Counted from the stretch's first letter, positions 1 to 12,000 are shown. The stretch is DNA of 64,000 nucleotides from an uncultured Mycoplasmatota bacterium (GCA_949517355.1 CATDIL010000002.1:62001-126000); one strand, 5' to 3'. Notes: a model not told the origin generated them from the letters alone. Translations and numbers: made by a program.

Positions 1-968
1 AAACGTCCAATGAATGGGTCAGTAGCAACTTTGAATGCTAAACCAACGAATTTAGCATCATCAGTTGATTCAACTTTAACTATATTATCAGAGTCATCGT
101 GTGCTTCAACAGCTGGTACATCCAATGGAGAAGGTAAGTAATCAACTACACAGTCAAGCATTGCTTTAACACCTTTATTTTTGAATGATGATCCACAAAT
201 TACTGGGAAGAATTCAGCAGATAATACACCTTTACGGATGCATTTTTTGATTTCTTCAACAGTTAATTGTTCACCACCTAAGTACTTTTCCATTGCTGCA
301 TCATCAAAGTTAACGATTTCTTCAATCATTTTTGTACGGAATTCGTTTGCTTTATCTACATAGTCTGCAGGAATATCTACTTCTTTAAAATCTTCATGAG
401 CACCACCATCATACATCATTGCTTTCATTCGAACTAGATCAATGATACCATTAAAGTTGCTTTCAGCACCAATTGGGTATTGAATAGCTACACCGTTAGC
501 TCCTAAACGTTCACTTAAAGATCTAACAGACATTTCAAAATCTGCACCAATCTTATCCATTTTGTTTACATATACAATTCTTGGTACATGGTAAGTGTTA
601 GCTTGTCTTCAAACAGTTTCTGTTTGAGGTTCAACACCGTTTTGTGCATCAAGAACGGTAACAGCACCATCTAATACTCTTAATGAACGTTCTACTTCAA
701 CTGTAAAGTCAACGTGTCCGGGAGTATCGATAAGGTTTAATTCATAACCTTTTCATACTGCATAAGTAGCAGCTGATGTAATAGTAATACCACGTTCTTT
801 TTCTTGTGCCATTCAGTCCATAGTAGCACCGCCGTCATGAACTTCACCAATTTTGTGAGTTTTACCTGTGTGAAATAAAACACGTTCTGATGTAGTAGTT
901 TTACCAGCATCAATATGAGCCATGATACCGAAGTTACGGTATTTTTCCATTGGGAATTGTCTTGCCAT
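1..968 (-). CDS. fusA: Elongation factor G, N-terminal part (cut by window start)
   Basis: Translocation GTPase that moves tRNA and mRNA through the ribosome. About 322 N-terminal codons lie in the window; the C-terminal half is beyond base 1. The start ATG at 968 gives [20 protein letters not shown]. The G1 loop AHIDAGKTT lies at residues 17-25, followed by the effector-region sequence QEKERGITI, then DTPGHVDF and NKMD. In-frame TGA codons fall at conserved Trp positions, for example MDWMAQEKE, which supports UGA=Trp. It is third in the rpsL-rpsG-fusA order typical of the str operon, with a purine-rich AAGAAAGGA element upstream. Only the 5' part can be judged, and it is intact. Confidence 0.98.
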
Positions 969-992
969 AAATATTTATAAAATCCTTTCTTA

Positions 993-1460
<468 letters not shown>

Positions 1461-1472
1461 TGTTATTTACTC

Positions 1473-1895
1473 CTATTTCTTATCTGATTTTTGTTTTTTA
1501 GCACCATAAGCAGAACGTTGTTGGTTTCTCTTAGCTACACCTTGTGTATCTAAAACACCACGAACAATGTGGTAACGTACACCTGGTAAGTCTTTTACAC
1601 GACCACCACGGATTAGTACGATACTGTGTTCTTGAAGGTTGTGACCTTCACCACCAATATAAGCTAATACTTCTTGTTTGTTTGTTAACTTAACCTTAGC
1701 ATATTTACGTAAAGCTGAGTTAGGTTTTTTAGGAGTCATGGTACCAACTCTGGTACATACTCCTCTTTTTAATGGAGAAGGTTTATACTTCTCTGTGTTT
1801 TTGATTGAATTGAAAGAACTATTCAAAGCAGGAGATTTACTCTTCTTTGATTTAGATTTTCTTTCTTTTCTAATTAATTGTGCGATTGTTGGCAT
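1473..1895 (-). CDS. rpsL: 30S ribosomal protein S12
   Basis: Decoding-centre protein of the small subunit, 140 residues. I chose ATG at 1895 ([13 protein letters not shown]) over an in-frame ATG 17 codons upstream. MPTIAQLIR is the family N terminus, and the shorter start has AAGAAAGGA just before it. Motifs seen: [22 protein letters not shown] and [11 protein letters not shown]. The lysines after TMTP and in the PKKPNS region are the classical streptomycin-resistance positions and look wild type. It is the first gene of the str-type operon. Confidence 0.97.
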   Translation of the reverse strand: MPTIAQLIRKERKSKSKKSKSPALNSSFNSIKNTEKYKPSPLKRGVCTRVGTMTPKKPNSALRKYAKVKLTNKQEVLAYIGGEGHNLQEHSIVLIRGGRVKDLPGVRYHIVRGVLDTQGVAKRNQQRSAYGAKKQKSDKK

Positions 1896-1937
1896 ATTTC
1901 CTTTCTTATTTTTCTTGACAACTACTTTGTGTGTATC

Positions 1938-1943
1938 ATTATA
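1938..1943 (-). promoter_or_regulatory. -10 element of the rpsL-rpsG-fusA operon
   Basis: On the minus strand this reads TATAAT, 42 nt upstream of the rpsL start, leaving a leader that carries AAGAAAGGA. No good -35 element is seen at normal spacing, which is common in mollicutes. Confidence 0.55.
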
Positions 1944-1984
1944 CAAAAAAATGGAAATTTATCTAAAAATTTTTCAGTTTTTAT

Positions 1985-3616
1985 TTAAATAGAAAATTTC
2001 TTATAAGTGATATTAGATAAGAAAGGAAGAACAAAAATTGAACCAAACGATAAAAAAGTAATGATTGTTCATGGAGTAAGAAGAAAATATCATGCATTTG
2101 CATATCAACAAGCAGCAAACATGAAAATCAATAGCATTGCTCAAAAAACAACATCAAATCAAGAACCTTTTATAAAATCTTTAAAAGTAATTTTCATATT
2201 TTCTTTTATAGATACTCTAAATATAATTTTTTTACCACATAGCATCATAAGGTATTCAATCAACAATGAAGGCATTATAGATGTCGTTACAAAAGTTGTA
2301 ACATACGAGGTAATAAAGACTCTAATTGGAGAAGATTTAGCAATAACAGCTTTACCTGGTAATGTAATAGCTGAAAGAATAAAAAGAACAATATTCATTA
2401 CAGATACAAAATAAGGGAAAGTAACATAAGTTTGATCACCGCTAAAAAACATCATTAAAAAAGTTAATATAGAATTAACAAAGAAGTTAAAAGGCGTTAA
2501 AAAAATGTTTGTTGCTTGATTAAAAATTAATCATTTTTGTCAAAAGTGAAATTTTGATTTTAAAATTTTAAAGAAATAGCTATGAAAAAATTCAAAAGCA
2601 CCACCTTCTCATCTTAAATGTCTTTTCTTATAAGCATAATAGTTTGGTGGAACTTCTTCTTTTGCAATGCAATTACTAGTATAAACACACTCATAATTAA
2701 ATTTTTTAGCATCAATTGAAAGCGTTCAGTCTTCAGAGATACAATTAACAATTTTTCCTTCATTCTTCTTTATTAAGTCTTTTGATCACATACATGCATG
2801 TCCTGTACACAACATTATTGAATACAAGTTACATATTTCACCTTCTATTCCTCAGAATTCTTTACTTTCTTTATTGTTAGGAGTAATAAAATCCTGAAAA
2901 AAATTATTGATATTAGTTACGACATTATTAAGACCTTGAACAATTCCGACATCCTTGAATCTTTCAAAATATTGAATAGCTTTTGAACATCATTTGTTTT
3001 CCAAATATGTATCAGCATCAAGAACTACAAAATAGTCAAAATCATTTAAAAAATTTTCAAAGAAATAGTTTAAATTTCCTGATTTTGTTCTAGGACCATT
3101 GTTGCCTCTTCTGATAACTTTTACACCATTATCTTTACTAAATTTATCAATTATTGATATGAATCTTTCTTTTGTTGAATCATCTAAAATGATAGGAACA
3201 TAATTTTTATTGATCTTCCCATCAAGAGTCTGTTGATTCAACATTGTGCTTGCAGCATCAGTAATAAAATCATCTTTAGTTGTATAAAGTAATGCAACTT
3301 TTACATTTGATAAATCTTGATATTTTTTTAAAGATACAATTGATGTTGAAAAATTAAATGATTTTTTACCAAGAATCAATGAAATTATTGAAGTTATTAA
3401 ACAAAGAATTCCGGGGTAAAAAAACAATGTTTGGGTTAATAAAGAGAATAAAATGTATAAAATTGAAACCCAATTACTTCCTGGCTTTAATATAGTTATT
3501 ATTGAATAATAATAAGTAATACACATCACTACTAAATAAATAAATAAAGATATGTAACCAACAATTGTGCTTCTTACATCTCTATATTTTTTAAAAGTAA
3601 ATTGAGTGCTTTTCAT
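1985..3616 (-). CDS. Processive-type membrane glycosyltransferase, family GT2
   Basis: Predicted 543-residue membrane glycosyltransferase of the cellulose/hyaluronan-synthase-like GT2 type. Two N-terminal membrane segments (about residues 18-43 and 49-83) precede a cytosolic GT-A domain. The nucleotide-sugar metal motif DAD is at residues 200-202, then SED (catalytic base region) and an RxxRW-like motif, KKRHLRW. From about residue 340 there are several membrane helices, including GKAVIAKSSPIRVFI. The gene is open only if TGA is Trp. Probable role: making or exporting a polysaccharide or glycolipid headgroup at the surface; the substrate cannot be read from the sequence. It converges with no gene and is transcribed from a promoter containing a 14-base poly(A) tract (see findings). 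Confidence 0.85.
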
Positions 3617-3655
3617 TTAATTTTAAAAATAGTGAATATTTTTATTTGTGAAAAA

Positions 3656-3685
3656 ATTATACTTTCTTTTTTTTTTTTTTGCCAA
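3656..3685 (-). promoter_or_regulatory. Glycosyltransferase promoter with a 14-A tract in the spacer
   Basis: On the minus strand: TTGGCA (-35, bases 3685-3680), an 18-nt spacer and TATAAT (-10, bases 3661-3656). The spacer consists of 13 A followed by GAAAG; the last A of the -35 box makes a run of 14 A. One base away from optimal spacing, with a slippable tract, is the layout of a phase-variable promoter. The ATG at 3616 is 39 nt downstream of the -10. Confidence 0.6.
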
Positions 3686-3755
3686 AAAACTAAAAAAGCA
3701 TTAGTATTCATATAAATTTAGGCTTTTATTCTCAATATTATTAACATTAAATAAA

Positions 3756-3761
3756 TATAAT
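3756..3761 (+). promoter_or_regulatory. -10 element of nanE
   Basis: TATAAT ending 10 nt before the nanE ATG. Transcription would begin about 3-4 nt before the start codon, so the message is nearly leaderless, and no Shine-Dalgarno is present. Confidence 0.5.
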
Positions 3762-3771
3762 AATCCACATT

Positions 3772-4479
3772 ATGGATTATTTTAAACATACAAAAAAAAC
3801 ACTGATTGTTTCTTGTCAAGCTGTTGATAAAGAACCATTAAACAATGTGAAAACCATTACTTTAATGGCTAAAGCTTGTATTGAAGGTGGAGCAACAAGT
3901 TTACGTCTTAGTCAAGTTCCTCACATTAGGTCAATCAAAAGATTAATTAAAAGAAACAAATTAAATATTCCTGTTATTGGAATAATTAAACAAAAATATG
4001 AAGGCTCAGAAGTTTTTATTACTCCAACCATCAAAGAAGTAAAAAAACTTCTTAGACTAAAACCAGAAGTTATTGCTTTAGATGCAACTCTTAGAAAAAG
4101 ACCAAAAGAATCTTTGGAAGAAATTGTTAAATTTATTAGAACAAATTATCCTAAACAAATCATCATGGCTGATTGTTCTTGCAAAGAGGATGTTCTAAAT
4201 GCTGACAGATTAGGGTTTGACATTATTGGTACAACTTTAAGAGGATATACAGAAGAAACATCAGGGAAAAATAATTTACAGAATAATTTTGAATTTATTA
4301 AGTGATGTACAAAACATGTTAATGCAAAAGTTATTTTAGAAGGTGGAGTATGAGATCCACAAACTGCGGCTAATGCATTGAATAAAACAGATATTCATGC
4401 TATAGTAGTTGGTTCAGCCATAACTAGACCACTAGAAATTGTAAAAAAATATTTATCTGTTATCAATAAAAACAAATAA
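3772..4479 (+). CDS. nanE: N-acetylmannosamine-6-phosphate 2-epimerase
   Basis: Converts ManNAc-6-P to GlcNAc-6-P, feeding amino-sugar catabolism. It has 235 residues, a normal length for this TIM-barrel family. The start MDYFKHTKKT is followed by LIVSCQAV at strand one, then GGATSLRLS, VIGIIKQKY (catalytic Lys region), IALDATLR, MADCSC, DIIGTTLRGYT and LEGGVWDP (Glu on strand six), ending VVGSAITRP at the phosphate site. An in-frame TGA is Trp near residue 178. It lies 18 bp upstream of a PTS permease; the two probably act together on an N-acetylated amino sugar. No nanA or nanK is in the window. Confidence 0.93.
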
Positions 4480-4482
4480 TGG

Positions 4483-4488
4483 TATACT
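4483..4488 (+). promoter_or_regulatory. -10 element of the PTS permease gene
   Basis: TATACT ending 9 nt before the ATG at 4498, again a leaderless-type arrangement. Read-through from nanE is also possible. Confidence 0.4.
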
Positions 4489-4497
4489 ATATAAATT

Positions 4498-6927
4498 ATG
4501 AAAATGAAATTTAACATATTCAAAAAGAAAAAAAACAAAGAATCCACAGGTGGTGGAGCAAGAGAAGTAATTGCTAAGCTTTCTCGTGGTTTAATGTTAC
4601 CAATTGCAATGTTACCAATTGCTGGACTATTCCTTGGTATCGGTTCAGCGATTGCAACAAACTGTCCTAGTGGAAGTTTTGGTAACATTTTTGGAATGGT
4701 TATTAAAGCACCTGGTCAAGTTATCTTTGATAATTTAGCAGTTCTATTTGCTGTTGCAATTGCTATTACATTTACAGGAGATATTGGTGTAGCTGGTTTG
4801 TCTTCGTTTGTAGGTTGAATTGTATTTTGTGCATTACAAAGTGCATTTATTATTACAAAAACACATGTAAATGATGATGGTGTTGTAGTAACAGACTGAT
4901 ATAGATTCTTGTTCTATACATTTGAAGGAAGCAAAGGAATAACAATGTTTAATTCCATCTTCACATCAAATGTCGGTATTAAATCATTATGTACATCAGT
5001 ATTTGGTGGATTAACTGTTGGATTTACTGTTGCGATGTTATACAACAAATTTAAAAATATCCAACTTCCACAAATTATTGGATTCTTCTCAGGAATCAGA
5101 TTTATTCCAATTGTCACTTTCATGACAATGATTCCTTTATCTATTTTATTTTCATTAGTATGACCTGCAGTTGGTTTAGGACTATTCTGTTTTGGACAAG
5201 CATTAGGATCTTTATCAGGATATGGTGGTATCAATGCCTTCTTGAATGATTTTATTTCTCGTTCACTTGGCCCCTTTGGATTGCACCATGCGTTCTATAC
5301 ACCATTATGATATACAGCAGTTGGTGGACAAGTAGATTTAACTGCTAACTTTATATTTGATGGTCATGCATACATTAGTCTTGATGGTGTTAGTTATGCA
5401 AATTACACTTGAACTCAATTATGTACGTTATTAGGATATAACATTCCAAGTACAACAACGTCTATTCAAGGTGATCAACAAATTTGAATGTTCTTCCAAA
5501 ACATTGCTGGAAAACAAATTTGAGTTGCAGACTCTGCCTCTCCTGCAGCTGGTACTGCTTCATTAGTTAGATTAACATTTGATAACTTATCTTTAAAAAC
5601 AGGGTTAAAAGGTGTATTTGCTGGTCAATACATGTCTGGTAGATATTCAATAATGATGTTTGCATTACCAGCAGCTGCTGCTGCAATGGTATTAACAATA
5701 CCAAAAGGCGAAAATAGAAAAGTAGCAAGCTCAATTATTCTTTCTGCTGCTTTAACAAGCTTCTTAACTGGTATTACTGAACCATTAGAATTTACATTCT
5801 TATTCTTAGCTCCTTGATTGTATTGAGGATTCCATGCAGTGATGTGTGGTTTTAGCGCTATGTTTATGGTTATTCTTCATGCACATATGGGTATGACATT
5901 CTCTGGTGGTGTTATTGACTTCTTCATTTATGGTGTTTTACCAGATATATCAAAAATGGGTGCTAACTGTTACTGAGTAATAGTTGTTGGTTTAGTTCTT
6001 GCTGTTGCATACTTCTTTATGTTCTACTGAGCAATCAAACATTTTGACATTAAGACTCCTGGAAGAGATCCAAATGCAGGTGTAATTAAAATGTACACTA
6101 AGAAAGATTATTTAGCTAGAAAAGATGGACAATCTGTTGAAAGTGATCCTATGGTTGTCTTAGCTGCTCAATTAATTAAAGCATATGGTGGCCAAGAAAA
6201 CATTAAAAATGTTGATGCATGTATTACTAAATTACGTATCCAAGTAGCTGATAGATCTAAAACAAACAAACAAAAGATTTTAGATTTAGGAGCACGTGGT
6301 GTTGTATATCCATCAAATCAATCTGTGTATGCTATTTTTGGTACTCAAGCAGATATTTTAAAAAATATTATTAAAGACATTATCAGTGGAAAAATTAAAG
6401 CTCCAGTCGTAAATGAAAACGCTCCAGTTGCAGCAACTAAAGTTGAAAACAATAATTTGAATAAACAATCAACAGGAGAAGTGATAGTTTGTGCTCCTGC
6501 TAATGGAGAAATTGTTTCAACAAAGAAAGTAAAAGATTCTACTTTTAGTGAAAACACTATGGGAAAAGGATTTGCTATTATCCCAACTGACGGAAGTTTT
6601 GTTGCTCCTATAACTGGTAAAGTTACATTAGTAAATAACCATGCTTATGCTATTGAAGCTAACAATGGAGTTCAAGTACTTGTACACATTGGTATTGATA
6701 CAGTTAAAATAGCAAACCAAAAACCATTTAATCATTTAGTTAAAGTTGGTGCACAAGTTAAAGCGGGTCAAAAAGTGGTAGAAGCTAATTTAGATTTAAT
6801 TAAGAAAAATAAATTAGACACTATTACCCCTGTTATTGTTCTTTCAGAATCTATTAATAATAGAAAATTATCAGAACCTATTTTTGGAAAAACTAATTCT
6901 GGAAAACAAATCTTAATCGTTAAATAA
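4498..6927 (+). CDS. PTS permease IICBA, glucose/N-acetylhexosamine family
   Basis: Imports and phosphorylates a sugar using PEP. The 809 residues carry three fused modules. The membrane IIC domain covers residues 1 to about 530, opening [19 protein letters not shown]. The IIB domain has its phospho-cysteine in DACITKLRI at residue 575. The C-terminal IIA domain has the phospho-histidine in VHIGID near residue 730 and the partner His near 715. Multiple TGA codons are Trp. Its neighbour nanE makes ManNAc (or GlcNAc) a plausible substrate, but PtsG-like glucose transport fits the sequence equally well. An intrinsic terminator follows. Confidence 0.92.
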
Positions 6928-6950
6928 TTTAGTTTCAAGAAATTTAATTT

Positions 6951-6978
6951 AAAAAGGCTATTGTTATAGTCTTTTTTT
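6951..6978 (+). terminator. Intrinsic terminator after the PTS gene
   Basis: AAAAAGGCTAT, a 4-nt loop, then ATAGTCTTTTT: an 11-bp stem with one G-U pair, continuing into a run of T. It separates the sugar genes from the tsf operon. Confidence 0.8.
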
Positions 6979-7056
6979 ATTTAATTAATAAAATAATCTA
7001 TAAAATTTGAATATTTAATTTATTAATATATTAAAATATATAAAAAGATAAAAATT

Positions 7057-7932
7057 ATGACAAAACCAGAATTAATTAAAAAATTAAGAGAAATGACTCA
7101 AGCTGGAATAATGGATGTTAAGAAGGCTTTAGATGAAAATAATGATGATTTAGAAAAAGCAGCTGAATGATTAAGAGAAAAAGGAATAGCAAAAGCTGCT
7201 AAAAAAGCTAGTGCTATTGCAGCTGAAGGTATTACTTCAATTGGTGTTGAAGGAAACAAGGCAGTTATTTTAGAAATCAACTCACAAACTGATTTCGTTG
7301 CTAAAAACGAAATGTTTTTAGAATTAGCAAGTGCTATTAAAGCAGCCATTCTTACAGCAGCTCCTGCTGATTTAAATGCTTGCTTACAAGTTAAACTTCC
7401 AACTGGAAACACAGTTGAAGAAGCTTGCACAGAATTAACTTCAAAGATTGGAGAAAAAATTGTTTTAAGAAGATTTCAATTAGTAACAAAAGATGAAAAT
7501 GATACTTTTGGTGCTTACGAACACTTTAACAAAAAGATTGCTGTTTTACTTGTATTAGCTAATAAAGTTGATCCAACAATTGGTAAGAATGTTGCTATGC
7601 ACGCAGCAGCTATGGCTCCAAAATTCATGGATAGAAATAGTGTAGATCAAGTTTGATTAGAAAATGAATCAAAGATTTTAAAAGAACAAACAATCGCTGA
7701 AGGTAAACCAGCAGATAAAGCTGAAATGATAGTTAAAGGAAGAATTAACAAATTAATAGCTGAAGTTTGTTTAACAGAACAAAATTTTGTAATCGATCCA
7801 TCTAAAAAAATTAATGAATACTTAAAACAAAACAACACTTCATTAAAAGCTTATTACAGATATGAAGTAGGTGAAGGAATCGAAAAGAAAGTTGAAGACT
7901 TTGCAGCTGAAGTTGCTAGCCAAATGAAATAG
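7057..7932 (+). CDS. tsf: Elongation factor Ts
   Basis: Nucleotide exchange factor for EF-Tu, 291 residues. The N-terminal UBA-like segment MTKPELIKKLREMTQAGIMD is followed by VKKALDE, WLREKG (Trp from TGA) and the hallmark QTDFVAKNE in the core domain. The second half holds the dimerization-type domain, ending VASQMK. rpsB, its usual partner, is absent here. pyrH follows after 2 bp, so it heads the tsf-pyrH-frr translation and nucleotide cluster. Confidence 0.96.
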
Positions 7933-7934
7933 TT

Positions 7935-8645
7935 ATGCAAAAGCCTAATATTATTGTTAAACTTTCAGGTGCAGCATTAAGGGATAAAACCTCTGATGCT
8001 GTACTATCTGGTAAGAAATTAGTAAACCTTGCTAAACAATTGATTTCTTTATCTAAAAAATATAACATTGGTGTTATTGTTGGTGGTGGTAATATTTGAA
8101 GAGGCCAAGATGCAAACGCTGATTTATATGATATTGATCAAGCCCACTACATGGGGATGTTAGCAACAGTTATTAACTCCATTGCTTTAAAAGAAGTTAT
8201 TAAAAAACAAAATGCTAAAGCATGCGTTTACTCATTAGTAGATATGCCAAAAGTTGCTTACACATACAACTTAGATGATGTTAAGGAACATTTAAATAAT
8301 GGTTACATTTGCATTTTTGCAGCAGGTACTGGCTCTCCTTACTTTTCAACTGATACAGGTGCTGCATTACATGCAGCTGAAATTAATGCTAAATGCATTT
8401 TAGTTGGAAAAGACGGAGTAGACGGTGTTTATTCAGATGATCCTAACAAAAATAAGAATGCTAAGAGATTTGATAAATTAACATATGATCAAATCATTAA
8501 AATGGATTTGAAAGTAATGGACATGACATCAATTACTTTCTGCAAAAACAACAATATTAAGCTCGTTGTCTTTAACAACAACCAAGACAATGGTGTTTTA
8601 AAAGCTGTTGCTGGTAAAACTAAAACTACAATTATTACAAAATAA
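7935..8645 (+). CDS. pyrH: UMP kinase
   Basis: Phosphorylates UMP to UDP with ATP (amino-acid-kinase fold, hexameric in bacteria). It has 236 residues, normal length. Motifs: VKLSGAAL at the N terminus, GGGNIWRG (Trp from TGA) in the nucleotide-binding loop, and GTGSPYFSTDTGAALHAAEI for UMP binding. Gaps of 2 bp on both sides place it in a tight operon with tsf and frr. Confidence 0.97.
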
Positions 8646-8647
8646 CT

Positions 8648-9199
8648 ATGGAATGAAATCAATTAAAAGAACAATTTGAATTAGAAGCAATTGCCCCTAT
8701 GGAATGAATGCAAAATGAATTTAAAAAAATTCGTTCTGGTCGTGTTTCATTATCTATCTTAGATAATGTTAAAGTCAATGCATATGGTGAATTTATGCCA
8801 TTAAACCAAATAGCTAATTTACAAATCGTTGATGCTAGACAAATTTTAATTAAACCATATGACAAGTCACAAGTTCATGACATTGCAAAAGCTATTAGTA
8901 TTGCTAACATTGGAGTTAATCCCCAAATCAATCCTGATAACATTAGATTAATCTTCCCGCCACAAACAGAAGAAAATAGACGTGATAATGTTAAAAAAGC
9001 TAAACAAATTTTAGAGCAAACTAAAAACAAGATCAGAGACATTAGAAAAGATGTTCAAAGTACATTTAAGAAACTAGACGGAATGTCTGAAGACACATTA
9101 AGATACTTTGAAGAAGAACTTAATAAGTTAACTAAAGACTATAACAACAAATTAGAATCTTCTTACGAATCTAAAGAAAAAGAATTAATGAGCATGTAA
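8648..9199 (+). CDS. frr: Ribosome recycling factor
   Basis: Acts with EF-G to split post-termination ribosomes. It has 183 residues, close to the family norm. The start at 8648 gives MEWNQLKEQFELEAIAPMEW, using two TGA-encoded Trp. The characteristic RSGRVS then leads into a long helical domain (NVKKAKQILEQTKNKIRDIR) and the C-terminal helix ending KELMSM. The start lies 2 bp after pyrH. Confidence 0.96.
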
Positions 9200-9201
9200 T
9201 T

Positions 9202-9846
9202 ATGCCTAAAAACATAAACGTAGGCATAATTTTAGATGGTAACGGTCGTTGAGCAACAAGTAAAAATCAACCAAGAACTTTTGGTCATAAAAAAGGGGTT
9301 GATGCTCTTAAAAATTTAGTAAATGAAATTGTTAAGCAAAAGCTTAATATTAAATGGCTATCAGTTTTTGCTTTTAGTACAGAAAACTGAAGTCGTCCGC
9401 AACCAGAAGTTAAATATTTAATTAAATTACTTTCTGATTCATTAAGTAATGAATTAATTAATAAATTACAAGAACTTAATATTAAATTTGTATGAACAGG
9501 TTTTGATGATAAACTTCCTAAAAGTTTGTTAACTAAAATAAAGACCATTCAAACAAAAACAAGTAAAAATACAGGATTAATTTTAAATGTTGTATTTAAT
9601 TACAGTGGAAGAAAAGATATTGAATACGGATTAAAACACAAAAAATTATTTTCATCTAATATTCCTGATATTGATTTATTAATCAGAACAGGAAATGAAA
9701 AAAGAATAAGTAACTTTCTTTTATATCAATTAGCTTATTCGGAAATAATTTTTGAAAAAACAATGTGACCAAACTATAAGATTAGTAATCTTAAATCTAA
9801 TATAATAGAATACAACAAAAGACATAGAAGGTTTGGAAAAATATAA
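9202..9846 (+). CDS. uppS: Isoprenyl (undecaprenyl) diphosphate synthase
   Basis: cis-Prenyltransferase that extends farnesyl diphosphate with isopentenyl diphosphate to long-chain polyprenyl diphosphate. It has 214 residues, shorter than the usual 240-250. Motifs: ILDGNGRWA (catalytic Asp), FGHKKG, FAFSTENWSRP and IDLLIRTGNEKRISNFLLYQ. It supplies a lipid carrier in an organism without peptidoglycan, so a glycan or glycolipid role is likely. It overlaps cdsA by one base (TAATG). Confidence 0.94.
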
Positions 9847-10922
9847 TGGAAAATAATTTTAAAATGAATACATTTTCAAGTGATCAAAAGAAAAAGTTAC
9901 AAACAAGAACTAAAACTTCAATTTTAGTAGTAGCAGTATCTTTTGCGATTTTATTTTTTGGAATGTTATCTTCTTATGATAATCCATGATTTAAATATTC
10001 TAGCGAAGAATACACTCAAGAAGGTATATCAACAATGTTTGCATTGGTGTTAGCCTTTATTTTATTAGGAATAGCGTACCAATGTCTTGTTGAATACATG
10101 AATTGTTGCTTTAAGAACTCTATCAAGTTCTTTAGAACTTATTCAAAAATTCTTTATTTCTTATCAATAGTTATTGGATTTGTGTTTTGTCTAGCAATGT
10201 TAAATGATCCAGAACCATTCTCTGATTATGGATATGTCTTTTTAGGCGTAGGAATTGTTCCGATTGTTGTATTGGCTGTTTTGTGATATATAGCATTATT
10301 TAATGAACATGGTAGCAAATTCAATAAAATTACTGCCCCATTAATGGCTATTGTTTTACCAATGACATTCTTTGCTATCTATTACATTTTAATTTTTAAA
10401 TTTTTTACTACATTCTTATTTTTATTACTAATTACATGATGTGCAGATTCGTTTGCCTATTTAGGAGGAAGTTTCTTTGGTAAACATAAATTAGCTCCTA
10501 AGATTTCTCCTAATAAAACAATTGAAGGATTTCTAATTTCATTAGTATTAACTTTATGCCTATTACTAGCAATCGCTGGAATTTTTTCATTAAATCCTAA
10601 TATTCAAGGAGATTTATTGGGATCTCATGAATTCTCTGAAAATTCAAATATGAAGATTAATAACATAGGTTGATGATTAAGTTTATCTGCTATCTTAATT
10701 GTATTAATCTTAGCAGACACGTTAGGCGATTTATCATTTAGTGTTATTAAGAGAAAAAATAACATTAAAGATTTCTCTCAATTCTTGCCAGGTCATGGAG
10801 GAGTGCTAGATAGAATTGATGCACTAATCTTTATTGTTTGTATTTATACATTAATTTGTTTTGTATGATCAATAGATTCGGATCACACAATTTACTTATT
10901 CTTTACAGGTAGTCAATGGTAA
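9846..10922 (+). CDS. cdsA: Phosphatidate cytidylyltransferase
   Basis: Makes CDP-diacylglycerol from phosphatidate and CTP, the branch point to acidic phospholipids. It is a 358-residue polytopic membrane protein (about eight segments). The C-terminal family signature is clear: KRKNNIKDF followed by [12 protein letters not shown]. The start overlaps the uppS stop by 1 nt, and its end overlaps dxr by 7 nt, so translation is coupled. The last sense codon is a rare TGG for Trp. Confidence 0.95.
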
Positions 10923-11998
10923 TTTTAGTTTGTGGAGCAACAGGTTCTGTTGGACAACAAACAATTAAAGTCATTAAACATTTAAAACATAAAATTGTTG
11001 GGATAACATTCAACAAGAACCTTAAAAAAGCCAAATCAATAGTTAAGAGCAACAATATAAAATATTGTTACTCTCCTATTCACAAACAAGAATCTAATGT
11101 TAATAGTTACGATGAATTAATTAAAAAGACTAGACCAGATTTAGTAGTGAATGCTGTTGTGGGGTTTGCAGGCTTAGAAGTGACAATGGCTGCAATTAAA
11201 AATAAGGTTGATATTGCTTTAGCTAACAAAGAGTCATTAGTAGTGTCTGGTAAATATGTCATGAGATTGGCTAAAAAGAACCATGTTCATATTTATCCAG
11301 TAGATAGTGAGCATGCAGCTATTACTCAAGCTGTAGGTAATAAACAAAAAGAATTAAAAACAATTTATATTACTGCATCTGGTGGACCGTTTTATAGCAG
11401 AAATAATTTAAATAATATTACATATAAGCAAGCAATTAATCACCCTAATTGAAAAATGGGTTCTAAAATTTCAATTGATTCAGCTACACTTGTTAACAAG
11501 TGCTTTGAAATGATTGAAGCTTATTGATTGTTTAATACTAAGAATATCGTTCCTATTTATCATCCACAATCAATTGTGCATTCAATGGTTGAATTTAAAG
11601 ATAATTCAATTGCTGCAATTATGTCAAAGCCTAACATGGAATTACCAATCCAATTAGCCTTAAGTAAATTTAAATCAGGTAAATCAAGTTTAATAAGTAC
11701 GTTAAATTTTAAGAATCTTAATTTGAACTTTGATTTAATTGATGAAAATAAATATTTACCAATTAAATGAGCTAAAGAAGTGTTAAAAAATCCTGATTCT
11801 TCACTACCTATTGTTATTAATGCAGCTAATGAAGAATTAATTAAGTTGTTTGCTAATAATAAAATTAAATTCAAAGAAATTACATATTTTATTAATTTAA
11901 CAATTAATAAGATTAAAATTATTAAGATAACATCTTTTAAACAAATCTTTATTGTTGATCAACTAACAAGAAAATTTGTTCAAAATTTAGTTAAATAA
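10916..11998 (+). CDS. dxr: 1-deoxy-D-xylulose 5-phosphate reductoisomerase (MEP pathway)
   Basis: Second enzyme of the MEP isoprenoid route: rearranges and reduces DXP to 2-C-methylerythritol 4-phosphate with NADPH. It has 360 residues. The NADPH loop [10 protein letters not shown] is at residues 7-16, then [19 protein letters not shown] (metal-binding Asp and Glu), TASGGPF, the flexible loop [24 protein letters not shown] and [13 protein letters not shown]. The C terminus is somewhat short. It occupies the position this gene has in Firmicutes, between cdsA and rseP, so it looks vertically inherited. Confidence 0.95.
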
Positions 11999-12000
11999 TC

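Noticed and set aside
2007-2414. Plus-strand open frame of 135 codons
   Set aside because: Antisense shadow of the GT2 glycosyltransferase C terminus, which continues on the minus strand to TAA 1985 with TGA as Trp.
4498-6927. Several separate short genes in the PTS region
   Set aside because: They are all in one frame and separated only by TGA; with UGA=Trp they form one 809-residue IICBA protein. The same applies to polC, rpoB, rpoC, the 1178-residue lipoprotein and others.
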